Below, in pieces: positions 1 to 6,954 of a stretch of DNA of 27,280 nt. Origin of the DNA: Lysobacterales bacterium (GTDB lineage: Bacteria > Pseudomonadota > Gammaproteobacteria > Xanthomonadales > Marinicellaceae). Location: NCBI GenBank assembly GCA_027083915.1, contig JALWML010000060.1, positions 1-27,280 of the forward strand, given 5' to 3'. The notes below the pieces were generated by a model, which saw nothing but the letters and a program-made list of their open reading frames with translations, was not told the DNA's origin and made no database searches. Numbering within the stretch: position 1 is the stretch's first letter; each line of letters begins with the position of its first letter. A program made the position numbers and the translations under genes.

Positions 1-113
1 ATGTTAAGATTCGCATTTTTAGAATAGTTATCGCTATTTCTTAACCGGTCAAGCATTTTAAACAAGATTTTTGTTTTGTGCTAGTAATTAGTTAACCCTT
101 TTGAGAATTTTTA

Positions 114-1181
114 ATGCAAATATTAGGCAAATATCTTCGCAAAGAAACACTGATAGCATTTTTCGCTATTTTATTAGTGTTGATGGTATTTACTATTGGT
201 AATTCTTTTGCAGGAACCTTACGTGCAATTGCAAGAGGCGTTTTACCTGCGTCAATGGTTTATGTGGAATTAGGCTTGCGTAGTATTGATGCATTGACAA
301 TATTATTGCCACTGTCTTTGTATCTAGCGGTGCTTTTTAAATTAGCTCAATTGTATCGTAACCAAGAAGCGGTAATATTTCATACCTCAGGTGTTAGTAG
401 CATGAAAATGCTTAAGATGTATTTACCCTTGATGGTATCATTTTTTGTTTTTTTATTGGTGTTGTCAATGTTTGTTTTGCCAGTTGTTTCTCGCACTTCT
501 GAGAAACTAACCATGGCTGCTAGTAAGAATGTATCATTAATGGGATTAAAAGAAGGCGTCTTTCAAGAACTTTCAGGCAGTAATTCTGTAATCTACGTAA
601 GGAAACTTAATGTAGAAGAAAATAGGTTGGAAAATATATTTGTAAATGTGAGGTATGAAGATAGGGTTGATACATTAACTGCGGAATATGGTTATCAATA
701 CGAAGATGAAAAAACAAAGGAGCGTTATATCTCCTTATATAACGGTTTTCGTAACGAAGGTGTGCCTGGCAGTAAGAGATATAATTTAATGAAGTTTGAA
801 CGAAATGATATAAAATTGCCACGTCTAAAAGGCAAGTCGGTCGATGTAGATGAAAATGGTAAAACCATATTTGAATTAATTAATTCTGATAGATTGGTAG
901 ATAAAGCGGAAATACACCAGAGATTATCACCAGCTTTTAATATTGTTGTGCTGATAATATTGGCATTATCAATATCTAAAACCTCTCCAAGAGATGGCAA
1001 ATATGGTAGCTTAATTCTTGGGTTGTTAATTTTTACTGCTTATATTAACCTTTTATTTATCGCCATATCGATGGTTGAACAGGGTAAGATTCCATTCTGG
1101 CTTGGCACTTGGTGGGTGCATTTGATGTTTCTTGCTTATGGCTTTTGGCGAATCCATAAAGCAGATAATGCTAACAGGTAG
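114..1181 (+). CDS. lptF: LPS export ABC transporter permease LptF
   Basis: LptF is one of the two inner-membrane permease subunits of the LptB2FG complex, which extracts lipopolysaccharide from the inner membrane and passes it to LptC/LptA. The 355-residue product has the family layout: three membrane segments near residues 12-32, 56-76 and 101-122, a large periplasmic domain (about 125-265, the beta-jellyroll region of the family), then three more membrane segments up to about 350. Its length is normal for the family. The ATG at 114 is preceded only by a weak GAGA at about 8 nt. The following gene is the partner permease lptG, 7 bases downstream, as in most gammaproteobacteria. The 113 bases upstream are AT-rich and I could not assign a promoter with confidence. 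Identity is firm from the pair and topology. Confidence 0.95.
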   Translation: MQILGKYLRKETLIAFFAILLVLMVFTIGNSFAGTLRAIARGVLPASMVYVELGLRSIDALTILLPLSLYLAVLFKLAQLYRNQEAVIFHTSGVSSMKMLKMYLPLMVSFFVFLLVLSMFVLPVVSRTSEKLTMAASKNVSLMGLKEGVFQELSGSNSVIYVRKLNVEENRLENIFVNVRYEDRVDTLTAEYGYQYEDEKTKERYISLYNGFRNEGVPGSKRYNLMKFERNDIKLPRLKGKSVDVDENGKTIFELINSDRLVDKAEIHQRLSPAFNIVVLIILALSISKTSPRDGKYGSLILGLLIFTAYINLLFIAISMVEQGKIPFWLGTWWVHLMFLAYGFWRIHKADNANR

Positions 1182-1188
1182 TTGGATT

Positions 1189-2274
1189 ATGTTTACTGTA
1201 TTAAATCGTTATATTATCAAATCCATTAGTTTGGGCTTGGTGTTGTCAGTCAGTATGTTCCTTACTTTGACCATTTTGCTGGACTTTATTAAGCAGGTTA
1301 ATTGGATTGGGACAGGAGATTTTACCGTTGGCAGTGCTATTTTTTATATCCTCTTAACTGTACCAAGTTTGGTTTTTGATTATTTTCCAGTTAGTGGTGT
1401 TGTTGGTTTAATGTTGGGGTTAGGTGCTTTGGCGGCTAATTCAGAATTGGTTGTTATTCAATCCTACGGTGTGAGTAGAATTAAATTGGCAGCAATTGTT
1501 GTGTTAACATTCTTCATCTGGTTAGTTCCACTTATGCTCATGGGTGAATACGTTGTGCCTCCTGCCAAATTAATGGCGGAATCCTATCGCAGCACTAAAA
1601 TGAGCAATGATATTGGATTAGGACTAAATTCAGGCGTTTGGTTGCGTGATGGTAATGTTATTTTTAATGCCACTCCGATTGGCAACGCTTATGATATAAA
1701 AAATGATAATATAGAAATGAACAATGTCACAGTTTATGAGCTCGATGATAAGTTGCAAGTCGTTAAAGTTTCAAAAGCACAAAAAGCAAAACACAGTAAT
1801 GGAAGTTGGGAACTTTCGGGATTAGAGGTAACTGATTTTACAGAGTTTGGTGTTAAAACTCAGGTCATTGATAAACAAGTCTGGCCATCCCGCATTAAAC
1901 CTGAAATATTAAGCATTACCCACTCACGCCCAAAATACTTGAGTATACGAGACATATTAAAATATAAAAATTTTAAAAATAATAACGATCATGTGCCTGC
2001 AAAATACGATATTGCTCTATGGTCTAAAATATCTTTTCCTTTGCTTGTTTTGGCTATTGCATTGTCGGGGCTACCTTTTGTGTTTGGGTTACTTCGCTCA
2101 GGTGGTTTTGGACAACGATTATTGATAGGGATAATGTTAGGTGTTATTTTATACTTAATGAATCGAATGTTTTTAAATGTAGGGGAAGTTTTTCATATTC
2201 ACCCTTTTGTAGTTTCAGTTTTGCCTTCGGTAGTGATACTCGCTTTGGTTTTTTTGTTATTAAAACGCCATTAA
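1189..2274 (+). CDS. lptG: LPS export ABC transporter permease LptG
   Basis: LptG is the second permease of the LptB2FG lipopolysaccharide exporter. I place the start at ATG 1189, giving 361 residues that begin MFTVLNRYIIKS, because LptG proteins start with a short lead into an xxLxRYI motif. A longer frame opens at a TTG at 1132, but that would overlap lptF by 50 bases and add residues with no family counterpart. A weak AGGT/GGA ribosome site lies 5-10 bases ahead of 1189. The topology mirrors LptF: three N-terminal membrane segments, a periplasmic domain (about 120-260) and three C-terminal segments ending near residue 360. Only 7 bases separate it from lptF, so the two are co-transcribed. 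The gene runs convergently into the MITE-like element that starts 8 bases after its stop codon. Confidence 0.95.
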   Translation: MFTVLNRYIIKSISLGLVLSVSMFLTLTILLDFIKQVNWIGTGDFTVGSAIFYILLTVPSLVFDYFPVSGVVGLMLGLGALAANSELVVIQSYGVSRIKLAAIVVLTFFIWLVPLMLMGEYVVPPAKLMAESYRSTKMSNDIGLGLNSGVWLRDGNVIFNATPIGNAYDIKNDNIEMNNVTVYELDDKLQVVKVSKAQKAKHSNGSWELSGLEVTDFTEFGVKTQVIDKQVWPSRIKPEILSITHSRPKYLSIRDILKYKNFKNNNDHVPAKYDIALWSKISFPLLVLAIALSGLPFVFGLLRSGGFGQRLLIGIMLGVILYLMNRMFLNVGEVFHIHPFVVSVLPSVVILALVFLLLKRH

Positions 2275-2282
2275 CCTGGATA

Positions 2283-2509
2283 GAGGCCTTTGAATAACTC
2301 ATGTAACGAGTAAAAAAGTTGTAAAAAACTCCACTCTGCGTTAAAAAATTCGCAAAAATCCTTATGGAAAGGATTTTCACGCTAGCCCACGAAGTGGGTA
2401 AGTATCAGGGATGATACGCATAAATAGCGTGCTATTCGACTCATTTTTTGCCTTGATTGGAGCTTTTTTCATTCTTTTTTCCACCGTCCCAGAGTTATGC
2501 AAAAGTCTC
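2283..2509. mobile_element. MITE-like element with long terminal inverted repeats
   Basis: The 227-bp gap between convergent lptG and rdd is a non-coding element with terminal inverted repeats. The outer 18 bases (2283-2300, beginning GAGGCCTTTG) match the reverse complement of 2492-2509 at 15 of 18 positions. Weaker pairing, with A-runs and a CTCCA block, continues inwards to about 2336 and 2455, so each arm is about 54 bases. Four palindromes follow one another inside: AAAATCCTT/AAGGATTTT (2355-2377), CCCAC/GTGGG (2386-2398), GTATCA/TGATAC (2402-2417) and AATAGC/GCTATT (2423-2436). No transposase reading frame is present and no clean target duplication is seen. The end sequence recalls IS5-type ends, but that is from memory and unproven. 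It may also act as a two-way transcription terminator. Confidence 0.7.
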
Positions 2510-2515
2510 GAATAT

Positions 2516-2935
2516 TTATTTTGTGGTATTGTAGACAGTGTGAGAGTCACTAACTAAATCCATCCAAGACTTACCTTCATTTGAAAAGTATTTCCAAAAT
2601 AGCCCTAGCCCGAAAAAGGCAGTTGAAAAGATGCCAATAACAAAACGTAAGCATGCCTGTTTCCAAGAAAGCTGTTGTTGACTTTTATTATTTGGCTTTA
2701 TATGAATTTTCCAGGCCTTCATGCCGATAGTTTGACCACCGACCTTCCAAAAATAGATATAGTAGAGAGCGATTTCACAGAGAATAAGTGCCTGGAACCA
2801 CCATGTATGGGATTGAACTTCGTTTCCCGTACGTAAAATTAGGGTTAACCCTGATGTTACAATTAAAATTCCGATTACTGGGAATACATCATATATAAAG
2901 GCAGCCACATGCTTTAATACGTTGGTTTTAGACAT
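2516..2935 (-). CDS. RDD family membrane protein
   Basis: This is a small integral membrane protein of 139 residues with the RDD-domain pattern: an N-terminal AAxxYD motif leading into a first membrane segment (about 9-32), a second segment (about 45-65), the QTIGMKAWKI block typical of RDD proteins just after it, a further hydrophobic stretch (about 95-115) and a C-terminal SWMDLVSD block. The usual first arginine of the RDD signature appears replaced by Lys/His (KHVAAFIYD). RDD proteins are widespread and mostly uncharacterised; some act as sodium/proton antiporters, but nothing here lets me claim that. It is often found beside lptG in gammaproteobacteria. No ribosome site is visible ahead of the ATG, and a strong inverted repeat sits 9 bases upstream of it. 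Confidence 0.88.
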   Translation of the reverse strand: MSKTNVLKHVAAFIYDVFPVIGILIVTSGLTLILRTGNEVQSHTWWFQALILCEIALYYIYFWKVGGQTIGMKAWKIHIKPNNKSQQQLSWKQACLRFVIGIFSTAFFGLGLFWKYFSNEGKSWMDLVSDSHTVYNTTK

Positions 2936-2944
2936 AAATGTGAT

Positions 2945-2980
2945 ATATTAAAAAGTTAGTACATTATAACTTTCTAATAT
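2945..2980. promoter_or_regulatory. 14-bp inverted repeat upstream of rdd
   Basis: Two 14-base arms (2945-2958 and 2967-2980) are inverted repeats with one mismatch around an 8-base spacer. The repeat lies immediately upstream of the RDD protein start on the minus strand and inside the 231-bp divergent region shared with the TonB operon. It could be a dimeric repressor site or a hairpin in the rdd mRNA leader. There is no T-run that would make it a standard terminator in either direction. The arms are AT-rich, but an arm match of 13/14 is better than expected by chance. Confidence 0.5.
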
Positions 2981-3076
2981 AAATAAATCTTTAAAATCAA
3001 AAATAAAAAAACTAAAAATCATTGAATAAATACTTTTCTTTTTGATTAAAGAAATGTATTCTAGACAAACTAAAAG

Positions 3077-3104
3077 TTGAGTGCAGCTGTAAAAGTGATA
3101 TTTT
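3077..3104 (+). promoter_or_regulatory. possible promoter of the TonB operon
   Basis: TTGAGT (3077-3082) and TATTTT (3099-3104) are separated by 16 bases and lie 63 bases ahead of the first gene of the TonB operon. The -10 box runs into an A/T hairpin (GTGA...TCAC, 3095-3119). Both boxes are imperfect and the region is very AT-rich, so TTTTCT (3034-3039) with TATTCT (3057-3062), spacer 17, is a competing choice. I found no convincing Fur box in this region, though TonB systems are often iron-regulated. Confidence 0.25.
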
Positions 3105-3166
3105 TTATAAAAAAATCACCTAATACAACTGATTTTCCTTAATCAAAAAAAGAGTGTAAACACGGT

Positions 3167-3946
3167 ATGTTTAATCGTAAAAATCAAAAGAAAACCGTTA
3201 ACAAAATAACAGCAGTTGTTTTATTGTTAGCAATGGGATGTATAAATGCACAACCCCTAAATACAGCTGTTCAAGTAGCAGTAAACACAAATAAAGCTGC
3301 GGCACAAGCGCAGGTAAGAATAGATAAATTGAGTACACAAACGGACAATCTAGTTGGACAATACAGACAAGTCTTGAATGAAATTGAAAGCTTAAGAGCT
3401 TACAACAAACAATTGGAAGCGGTTGTTAGTGACCAAAGAGTTCAAGTAGAATCTATGAATAAGCAAATGACAACATTAGAGCAGACCAATCGAGGTATTG
3501 TTCCAATGATTATTGAAATGGTCGATGCTCTAGGTCAATTAGTTGAAGCGGATTTGCCATTTAAGAAAGAAGAGAGACTTGAAAGAGTTTCAAAACTTGA
3601 AGATTTGTTGGGAAAATCCGATTTAACAACTGCAGAGCTTTATAGAAAGGTAACAGAAGCTTATGGAATTGAGTTAGATTATGGTTCATCTGCAGAATCT
3701 TATCAGGGCGAATTGCCAGATGGTAAAAAAGTGGATTTCTTAAGAGTTGGTAGAAACATTCTTGTTTACCAAACATTCAACCAAGAAGTTTCAGGTTGGT
3801 GGAATCCAAAAACACAAAAATTTGAAGAGATTGATAGACGCTATAATGATGAAATTAAAGAAGCGTTAAGAATTGCAAGTAAGAAAGCATCACCGAACCT
3901 AGTTGGATTACCTGTTTTAGGTGCACAACAAGCTGGAGGTCAATAA
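3167..3946 (+). CDS. DUF3450 periplasmic coiled-coil protein, TonB2 cluster
   Basis: This 259-residue exported protein is the first gene of the TonB2-type cluster. It has a basic N-terminus and a hydrophobic segment (about 12-27), with probable signal-peptidase cleavage after INA at about residue 28. A cysteine in LAMGC makes a lipoprotein conceivable, but the lipobox is poor. Residues about 45-110 form a heptad-rich coiled coil, followed by a conserved region with QTFNQEVSGWWNP. This matches DUF3450 proteins, which sit directly ahead of the TtpC-ExbB2-ExbD2-TonB2 genes in Vibrio and relatives. They are thought to help the TonB2 complex, but the mechanism is unknown. The ATG at 3167 has no strong ribosome site; AGAG lies rather far upstream. 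The stop codon is 1 base before the next gene. Confidence 0.88.
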   Translation: MFNRKNQKKTVNKITAVVLLLAMGCINAQPLNTAVQVAVNTNKAAAQAQVRIDKLSTQTDNLVGQYRQVLNEIESLRAYNKQLEAVVSDQRVQVESMNKQMTTLEQTNRGIVPMIIEMVDALGQLVEADLPFKKEERLERVSKLEDLLGKSDLTTAELYRKVTEAYGIELDYGSSAESYQGELPDGKKVDFLRVGRNILVYQTFNQEVSGWWNPKTQKFEEIDRRYNDEIKEALRIASKKASPNLVGLPVLGAQQAGGQ

Positions 3947-3947
3947 C

Positions 3948-5297
3948 ATGAAAAACTTTAAAATGAAAAAAATATTATCTCTTATGCTGATTGCGTTATT
4001 TGTTAGCAATATGGCTTCGGCAATCACATTAAATGAACTGGTTAATCTTGTTAAAAAGTCTGCAACTGAAAGTTCGGCTGAAAACAGAAAGCGTGTCAAT
4101 GAATTTAAACAACAAAGAAACCAACAACAAGCTTTGCTAACAAAAGCGAAAGCGACACTCAAAGCATTGGAAGCAAAAACAGATGCTTTAAAGACAGAGT
4201 TTGATGCCAATGAAGAGACGTTAGCAAACTTGGAAACTGTTTTACATGAAAGAGCTGGTAACCTCGGTGAAATGCATGGAACGGTTAAGATTTTGGCTGG
4301 TGATTTACGCAGTCGCTTAGAAAATTCTTTTACCAGTGCACAATTTAGTGGGCGTTCTGAGTTTTTGAAAAATTTAGCGGCTAATAAAGAACTGCCAAAC
4401 ATTGCTGATTTAAAGCAACTGTGGTTAGAATTTACTAAAGAAATTGCAGAACAAGCTAAAACGGTTAAGTTTACTGCGCCAGTACTGAATGGTGATGGTG
4501 AAATTGAAGAAAATGTAAATGTTACTCGTATAGGTGTATTTAATGCTTTTGATATGAAGGGTAATTTTTTAACTTGGAATGAAGAAGGAGCTGTATTATA
4601 CAGAAATAATAAGCAGCCAACTGGTAAGTATAAAGATATGGCAGTAAAATTTGTTCAAGCCGCACCAGGGGCGATTGTTCATGCCCCAATTGATTATTCG
4701 AAAGGTCAAATTCTTGAGTTAGTAACAGCTTCACCAAGTTTGAAAGAGAAAGTGAAACAAGGTGGTTTAGTTGGTTATGTTATTATTGGGCTAGGAATAA
4801 TTGGATTGTTGCTCGCTTTAGTTAAATTCTTAAGCTTATTGGCATCAGGATCAAAAATCAGGAGTCAATTGAAGAATAAAACACCAAAATCAAACAATGC
4901 ACTAGGACGTATCATGTCAGTTTATACTGAAAACCCTGATGCAGATATTGAAACAATGGAATTGAAGATGGATGAAGCGATTCTTCGTGAGACAGCCCCA
5001 CTTGAAAGTGGTCTTTCCTTCATCAAAGTGATGTATGTTATTGCGCCTCTTATGGGTCTGCTTGGAACGGTTGTTGGTATGATTGCAACATTCCAAATGA
5101 TTACATTGTTCGGTACAGGTGATCCAAAATCAATGGCTGGTGGTATTTCGCAAGCCTTGGTAACAACTGTGCTGGGCTTGGTTGTAGCTATACCTTTAAC
5201 TATTCTGCACTCAGTGTTGCAGTCAATGGCAAGAAAACAAACGCAAATACTCGAAGAGCAAAGTGCAGGTATTATTGCGCGTATAGCGGAGAAATAA
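3948..5297 (+). CDS. TtpC-like MotA/TolQ/ExbB proton channel protein
   Basis: This 449-residue protein is a fusion-type member of the MotA/TolQ/ExbB family. The start is ATG 3948: GGAGGT at 3935-3940 is an ideal ribosome site 7 bases away, and the N-terminus MKNFKMKK plus a hydrophobic run ending NMASA is a standard signal peptide. A GTG at 3921 would put extra residues before it. Residues about 30-100 form a periplasmic coiled coil. The first inner-membrane helix is at about 272-296 (GYVIIGLGIIGLLLAL). Two C-terminal helices (about 363-390 and 405-430) carry the ExbB/TolQ core with PLMGLLGTVVGM. The layout matches TtpC of the Vibrio TonB2 system, which is needed besides ExbB2 for transport. 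It forms an operon with the gene on each side. Confidence 0.9.
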   Translation: MKNFKMKKILSLMLIALFVSNMASAITLNELVNLVKKSATESSAENRKRVNEFKQQRNQQQALLTKAKATLKALEAKTDALKTEFDANEETLANLETVLHERAGNLGEMHGTVKILAGDLRSRLENSFTSAQFSGRSEFLKNLAANKELPNIADLKQLWLEFTKEIAEQAKTVKFTAPVLNGDGEIEENVNVTRIGVFNAFDMKGNFLTWNEEGAVLYRNNKQPTGKYKDMAVKFVQAAPGAIVHAPIDYSKGQILELVTASPSLKEKVKQGGLVGYVIIGLGIIGLLLALVKFLSLLASGSKIRSQLKNKTPKSNNALGRIMSVYTENPDADIETMELKMDEAILRETAPLESGLSFIKVMYVIAPLMGLLGTVVGMIATFQMITLFGTGDPKSMAGGISQALVTTVLGLVVAIPLTILHSVLQSMARKQTQILEEQSAGIIARIAEK

Positions 5298-5298
5298 G

Positions 5299-5826
5299 AT
5301 GTTATTCCAGTTAAAAGAAGCCTGGTTTAAAATTCTTAGCTTTATTGATATGGGTGGCCCAGTGTTATGGGCCATCATGGCAGTCTTGTTCTTCATGTGG
5401 CTTATGGTTATTGAGCGCTTATGGTATTATTTGATTACTTTTCCTAAGAAAAGAAGTGCTATTCTTTCGATGTGGGATAATAGAGCAGATACCACTAGCT
5501 GGTACGCAAAAAGAATAAGAGAGCAGTACATATCGGAGGCAAATATAGATTTAAAGTCTGGTTTAGGTTTTCTTGATGCGTTGGTTGCTATTAGCCCATT
5601 ATTAGGGTTATTTGGAACAGTGTATGGAATGTTGGGTGTTTTTGAGATTATGGCTACTGAAGGAACCTCAAATGCCCGTGCGATGGCTGGAGGAGTTGCA
5701 AAAGCAACAGTTCCAACGATGGCAGGTATGATTGCAGCACTTTCAGGAATCTTTTTTACAACCTATTTTAAACAAAAAGCACAGGTTGAAACTCAAAAGC
5801 TTGAAGATTCCATGATTCAACATTAA
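5299..5826 (+). CDS. exbB2: ExbB-type biopolymer transport protein
   Basis: ExbB forms the proton-channel pentamer that, with ExbD, energises TonB at the inner membrane. The product is 175 residues, the compact size usual for ExbB2. It has an N-terminal membrane helix (about 20-44, containing WAIMAVLFFMW), a cytoplasmic loop, and two C-terminal helices carrying the family motifs ALVAISPLLGLFGTVYGM and GGVAKATVPTMAGMIAAL. A GGAG ribosome site at 5288-5291, within the end of the upstream gene, lies 7 bases from the ATG; the two genes are separated by 1 base. It is the second MotA/TolQ/ExbB protein of this operon. A hairpin in the 70-base gap to exbD follows. Confidence 0.93.
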   Translation: MLFQLKEAWFKILSFIDMGGPVLWAIMAVLFFMWLMVIERLWYYLITFPKKRSAILSMWDNRADTTSWYAKRIREQYISEANIDLKSGLGFLDALVAISPLLGLFGTVYGMLGVFEIMATEGTSNARAMAGGVAKATVPTMAGMIAALSGIFFTTYFKQKAQVETQKLEDSMIQH

Positions 5827-5843
5827 GCAAGAGTAACCATTAG

Positions 5844-5862
5844 GAGTGAATTTATTTCACTC
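5844..5862 (+). other. intercistronic hairpin between exbB and exbD
   Basis: GAGTGAA (5844-5850) pairs perfectly with TTCACTC (5856-5862) around a TTTAT loop. This is in the only gap larger than 12 bases inside the operon. No T-run follows, so it is not a standard terminator. It may stabilise the upstream mRNA end or set ExbB:ExbD proportions; both are inference. Confidence 0.5.
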
Positions 5863-5896
5863 ATAAACAAACAAATAATTTTATAGAGGTCTAGAA

Positions 5897-6298
5897 ATGA
5901 GACGTAGACATTTTCAAGAAGATGAAGCAGAGATAAATATCACACCAATGTTGGATGTTGTATTTATTATGTTAATATTTTTTATCGTAACAACATCATT
6001 CGTTAAAGAAACGGGTGTGACCATTAGTCGTCCATCAGCATCATCTGCTAAGCAGGTGAAAAAGGGTAATATCTTGGTAGCTATTAAAGATACTGGTAAG
6101 ATATGGATCAATAAACGTGAGATTGATATTAGAGCAGTGCGTGCAGTAGTTGAAAAAATGCATGCTGAGAATCCAGAAGGTTCAGCTGTAATTATTGCAG
6201 ATAGAGGTTCTAGAACAGGGGATTTAGTAACGGTAATGGATCAAATTAAAGCTGCTAAGGTTGATAAAATATCAATTGCAGCAACAAAAGCTGATTAA
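5897..6298 (+). CDS. exbD2: ExbD-type biopolymer transport protein
   Basis: ExbD is the single-span partner of ExbB and couples the proton-motive force to TonB. The 133-residue product has a short basic cytoplasmic N-terminus, the motif INITPMLDVVFIMLIFFIV with the membrane aspartate at residue 20 (equivalent to the essential Asp of E. coli ExbD), one helix at about 19-38 and a periplasmic ExbD/TolR domain. In that domain, the block AVIIADRGSRTGDLVTVMDQIKAA corresponds to the conserved ADxxxxyg...V region. The length is normal for the family. AGAGG (about 5885-5889) is a good ribosome site. The gene lies 12 bases ahead of tonB. Confidence 0.94.
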   Translation: MRRRHFQEDEAEINITPMLDVVFIMLIFFIVTTSFVKETGVTISRPSASSAKQVKKGNILVAIKDTGKIWINKREIDIRAVRAVVEKMHAENPEGSAVIIADRGSRTGDLVTVMDQIKAAKVDKISIAATKAD

Positions 6299-6310
6299 TC
6301 AGGAGTTTTT

Positions 6311-6949
6311 ATGAGTAGCATTACAAGAGGTGGTATATCAGTTATACCTGCTGGAATAATTACCTTCTTTTTATTTATAGGTATGTATTGGTTGGTTAAT
6401 TTATCAAATCATGAGAAACCCAATGATGATGATAATATCTCCATTGATTTCTCCCCAGTTAAAATAGATGAAGACATTAATCAAAAGCAGAGACGTATTC
6501 CTAAGAAACCACCGCCTCCAAAAGAACCACCTCCTCCACCAAAGATGAATATCCAACAGAGTCAGTCGGTAGCTAATAATATGCCCACACCTAATGTTCC
6601 AGCATTGGATCTTGGAATTGGTGGTGGTGGACCATTTATTGGCCCAGGTGGAGGGAGTGTGGATATGACAAAAGATGGTGGCATTATCCCAATTGTCACA
6701 ATCGCACCAAATTATCCAAGAAAGGCAGCTATTGCTAAAATTGAAGGGTGGGTAGAAATAGAGTTTACCATTACAGAAGCAGGGACGGTCGTAAGTCCTA
6801 AAGTGGTCGCATCGAAACCAGTCAGAATATTTGATAGGGAAGCATTACGTGCTATATTGAAGTATAAATTTAAACCAAAAGTTGTTGATGGTGTTGCTAT
6901 GACTCAAGTAGCAAGGCAAAGAATTGACTTTAAACTAGCTAAGGATTAA
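6311..6949 (+). CDS. tonB2: TonB2-type energy transducer
   Basis: TonB spans the periplasm and transmits energy from ExbB/ExbD to outer-membrane receptors. The 212-residue protein has one N-terminal membrane anchor (about 9-30), a charged stretch, a proline run at about 64-78 (KKPPPPKEPPPPPK), a glycine-rich hinge (about 100-120) and a C-terminal TonB domain from about 130. That domain has the expected landmarks: YPRKAAIAKIEGWV, VxxSKPVRIFDREAL and KYKFKP. Short length and a short proline region are typical of TonB2 proteins. I see no SxxxH motif inside the anchor, which E. coli TonB uses to engage ExbB/ExbD. An AGGAG site precedes the ATG at good spacing. The gene sits between exbD and the TPR gene in one operon. 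Confidence 0.93.
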   Translation: MSSITRGGISVIPAGIITFFLFIGMYWLVNLSNHEKPNDDDNISIDFSPVKIDEDINQKQRRIPKKPPPPKEPPPPPKMNIQQSQSVANNMPTPNVPALDLGIGGGGPFIGPGGGSVDMTKDGGIIPIVTIAPNYPRKAAIAKIEGWVEIEFTITEAGTVVSPKVVASKPVRIFDREALRAILKYKFKPKVVDGVAMTQVARQRIDFKLAKD

Positions 6950-6954
6950 TGTAA

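Noticed and set aside
23..38. Small palindrome AATAG...CTATT upstream of lptF
   Set aside because: The arms are only 5 bp with a 6-base spacer in AT-rich DNA. No promoter boxes align with it, so chance is the simplest explanation.
1..113. Divergent gene (such as pepA) starting at the left edge
   Set aside because: A reverse-strand ATG at 14-16 would leave only a few codons in the window, with no ribosome site, so it cannot be supported.
1132..1188. Longer lptG starting at TTG 1132
   Set aside because: It would overlap lptF by 50 bases and add residues unlike the LptG N-terminus. ATG 1189 gives the expected family start.
2941..3166. Fur box upstream of the TonB operon
   Set aside because: No stretch matches the GATAATGAT-type repeats well enough; iron control cannot be claimed from this sequence.
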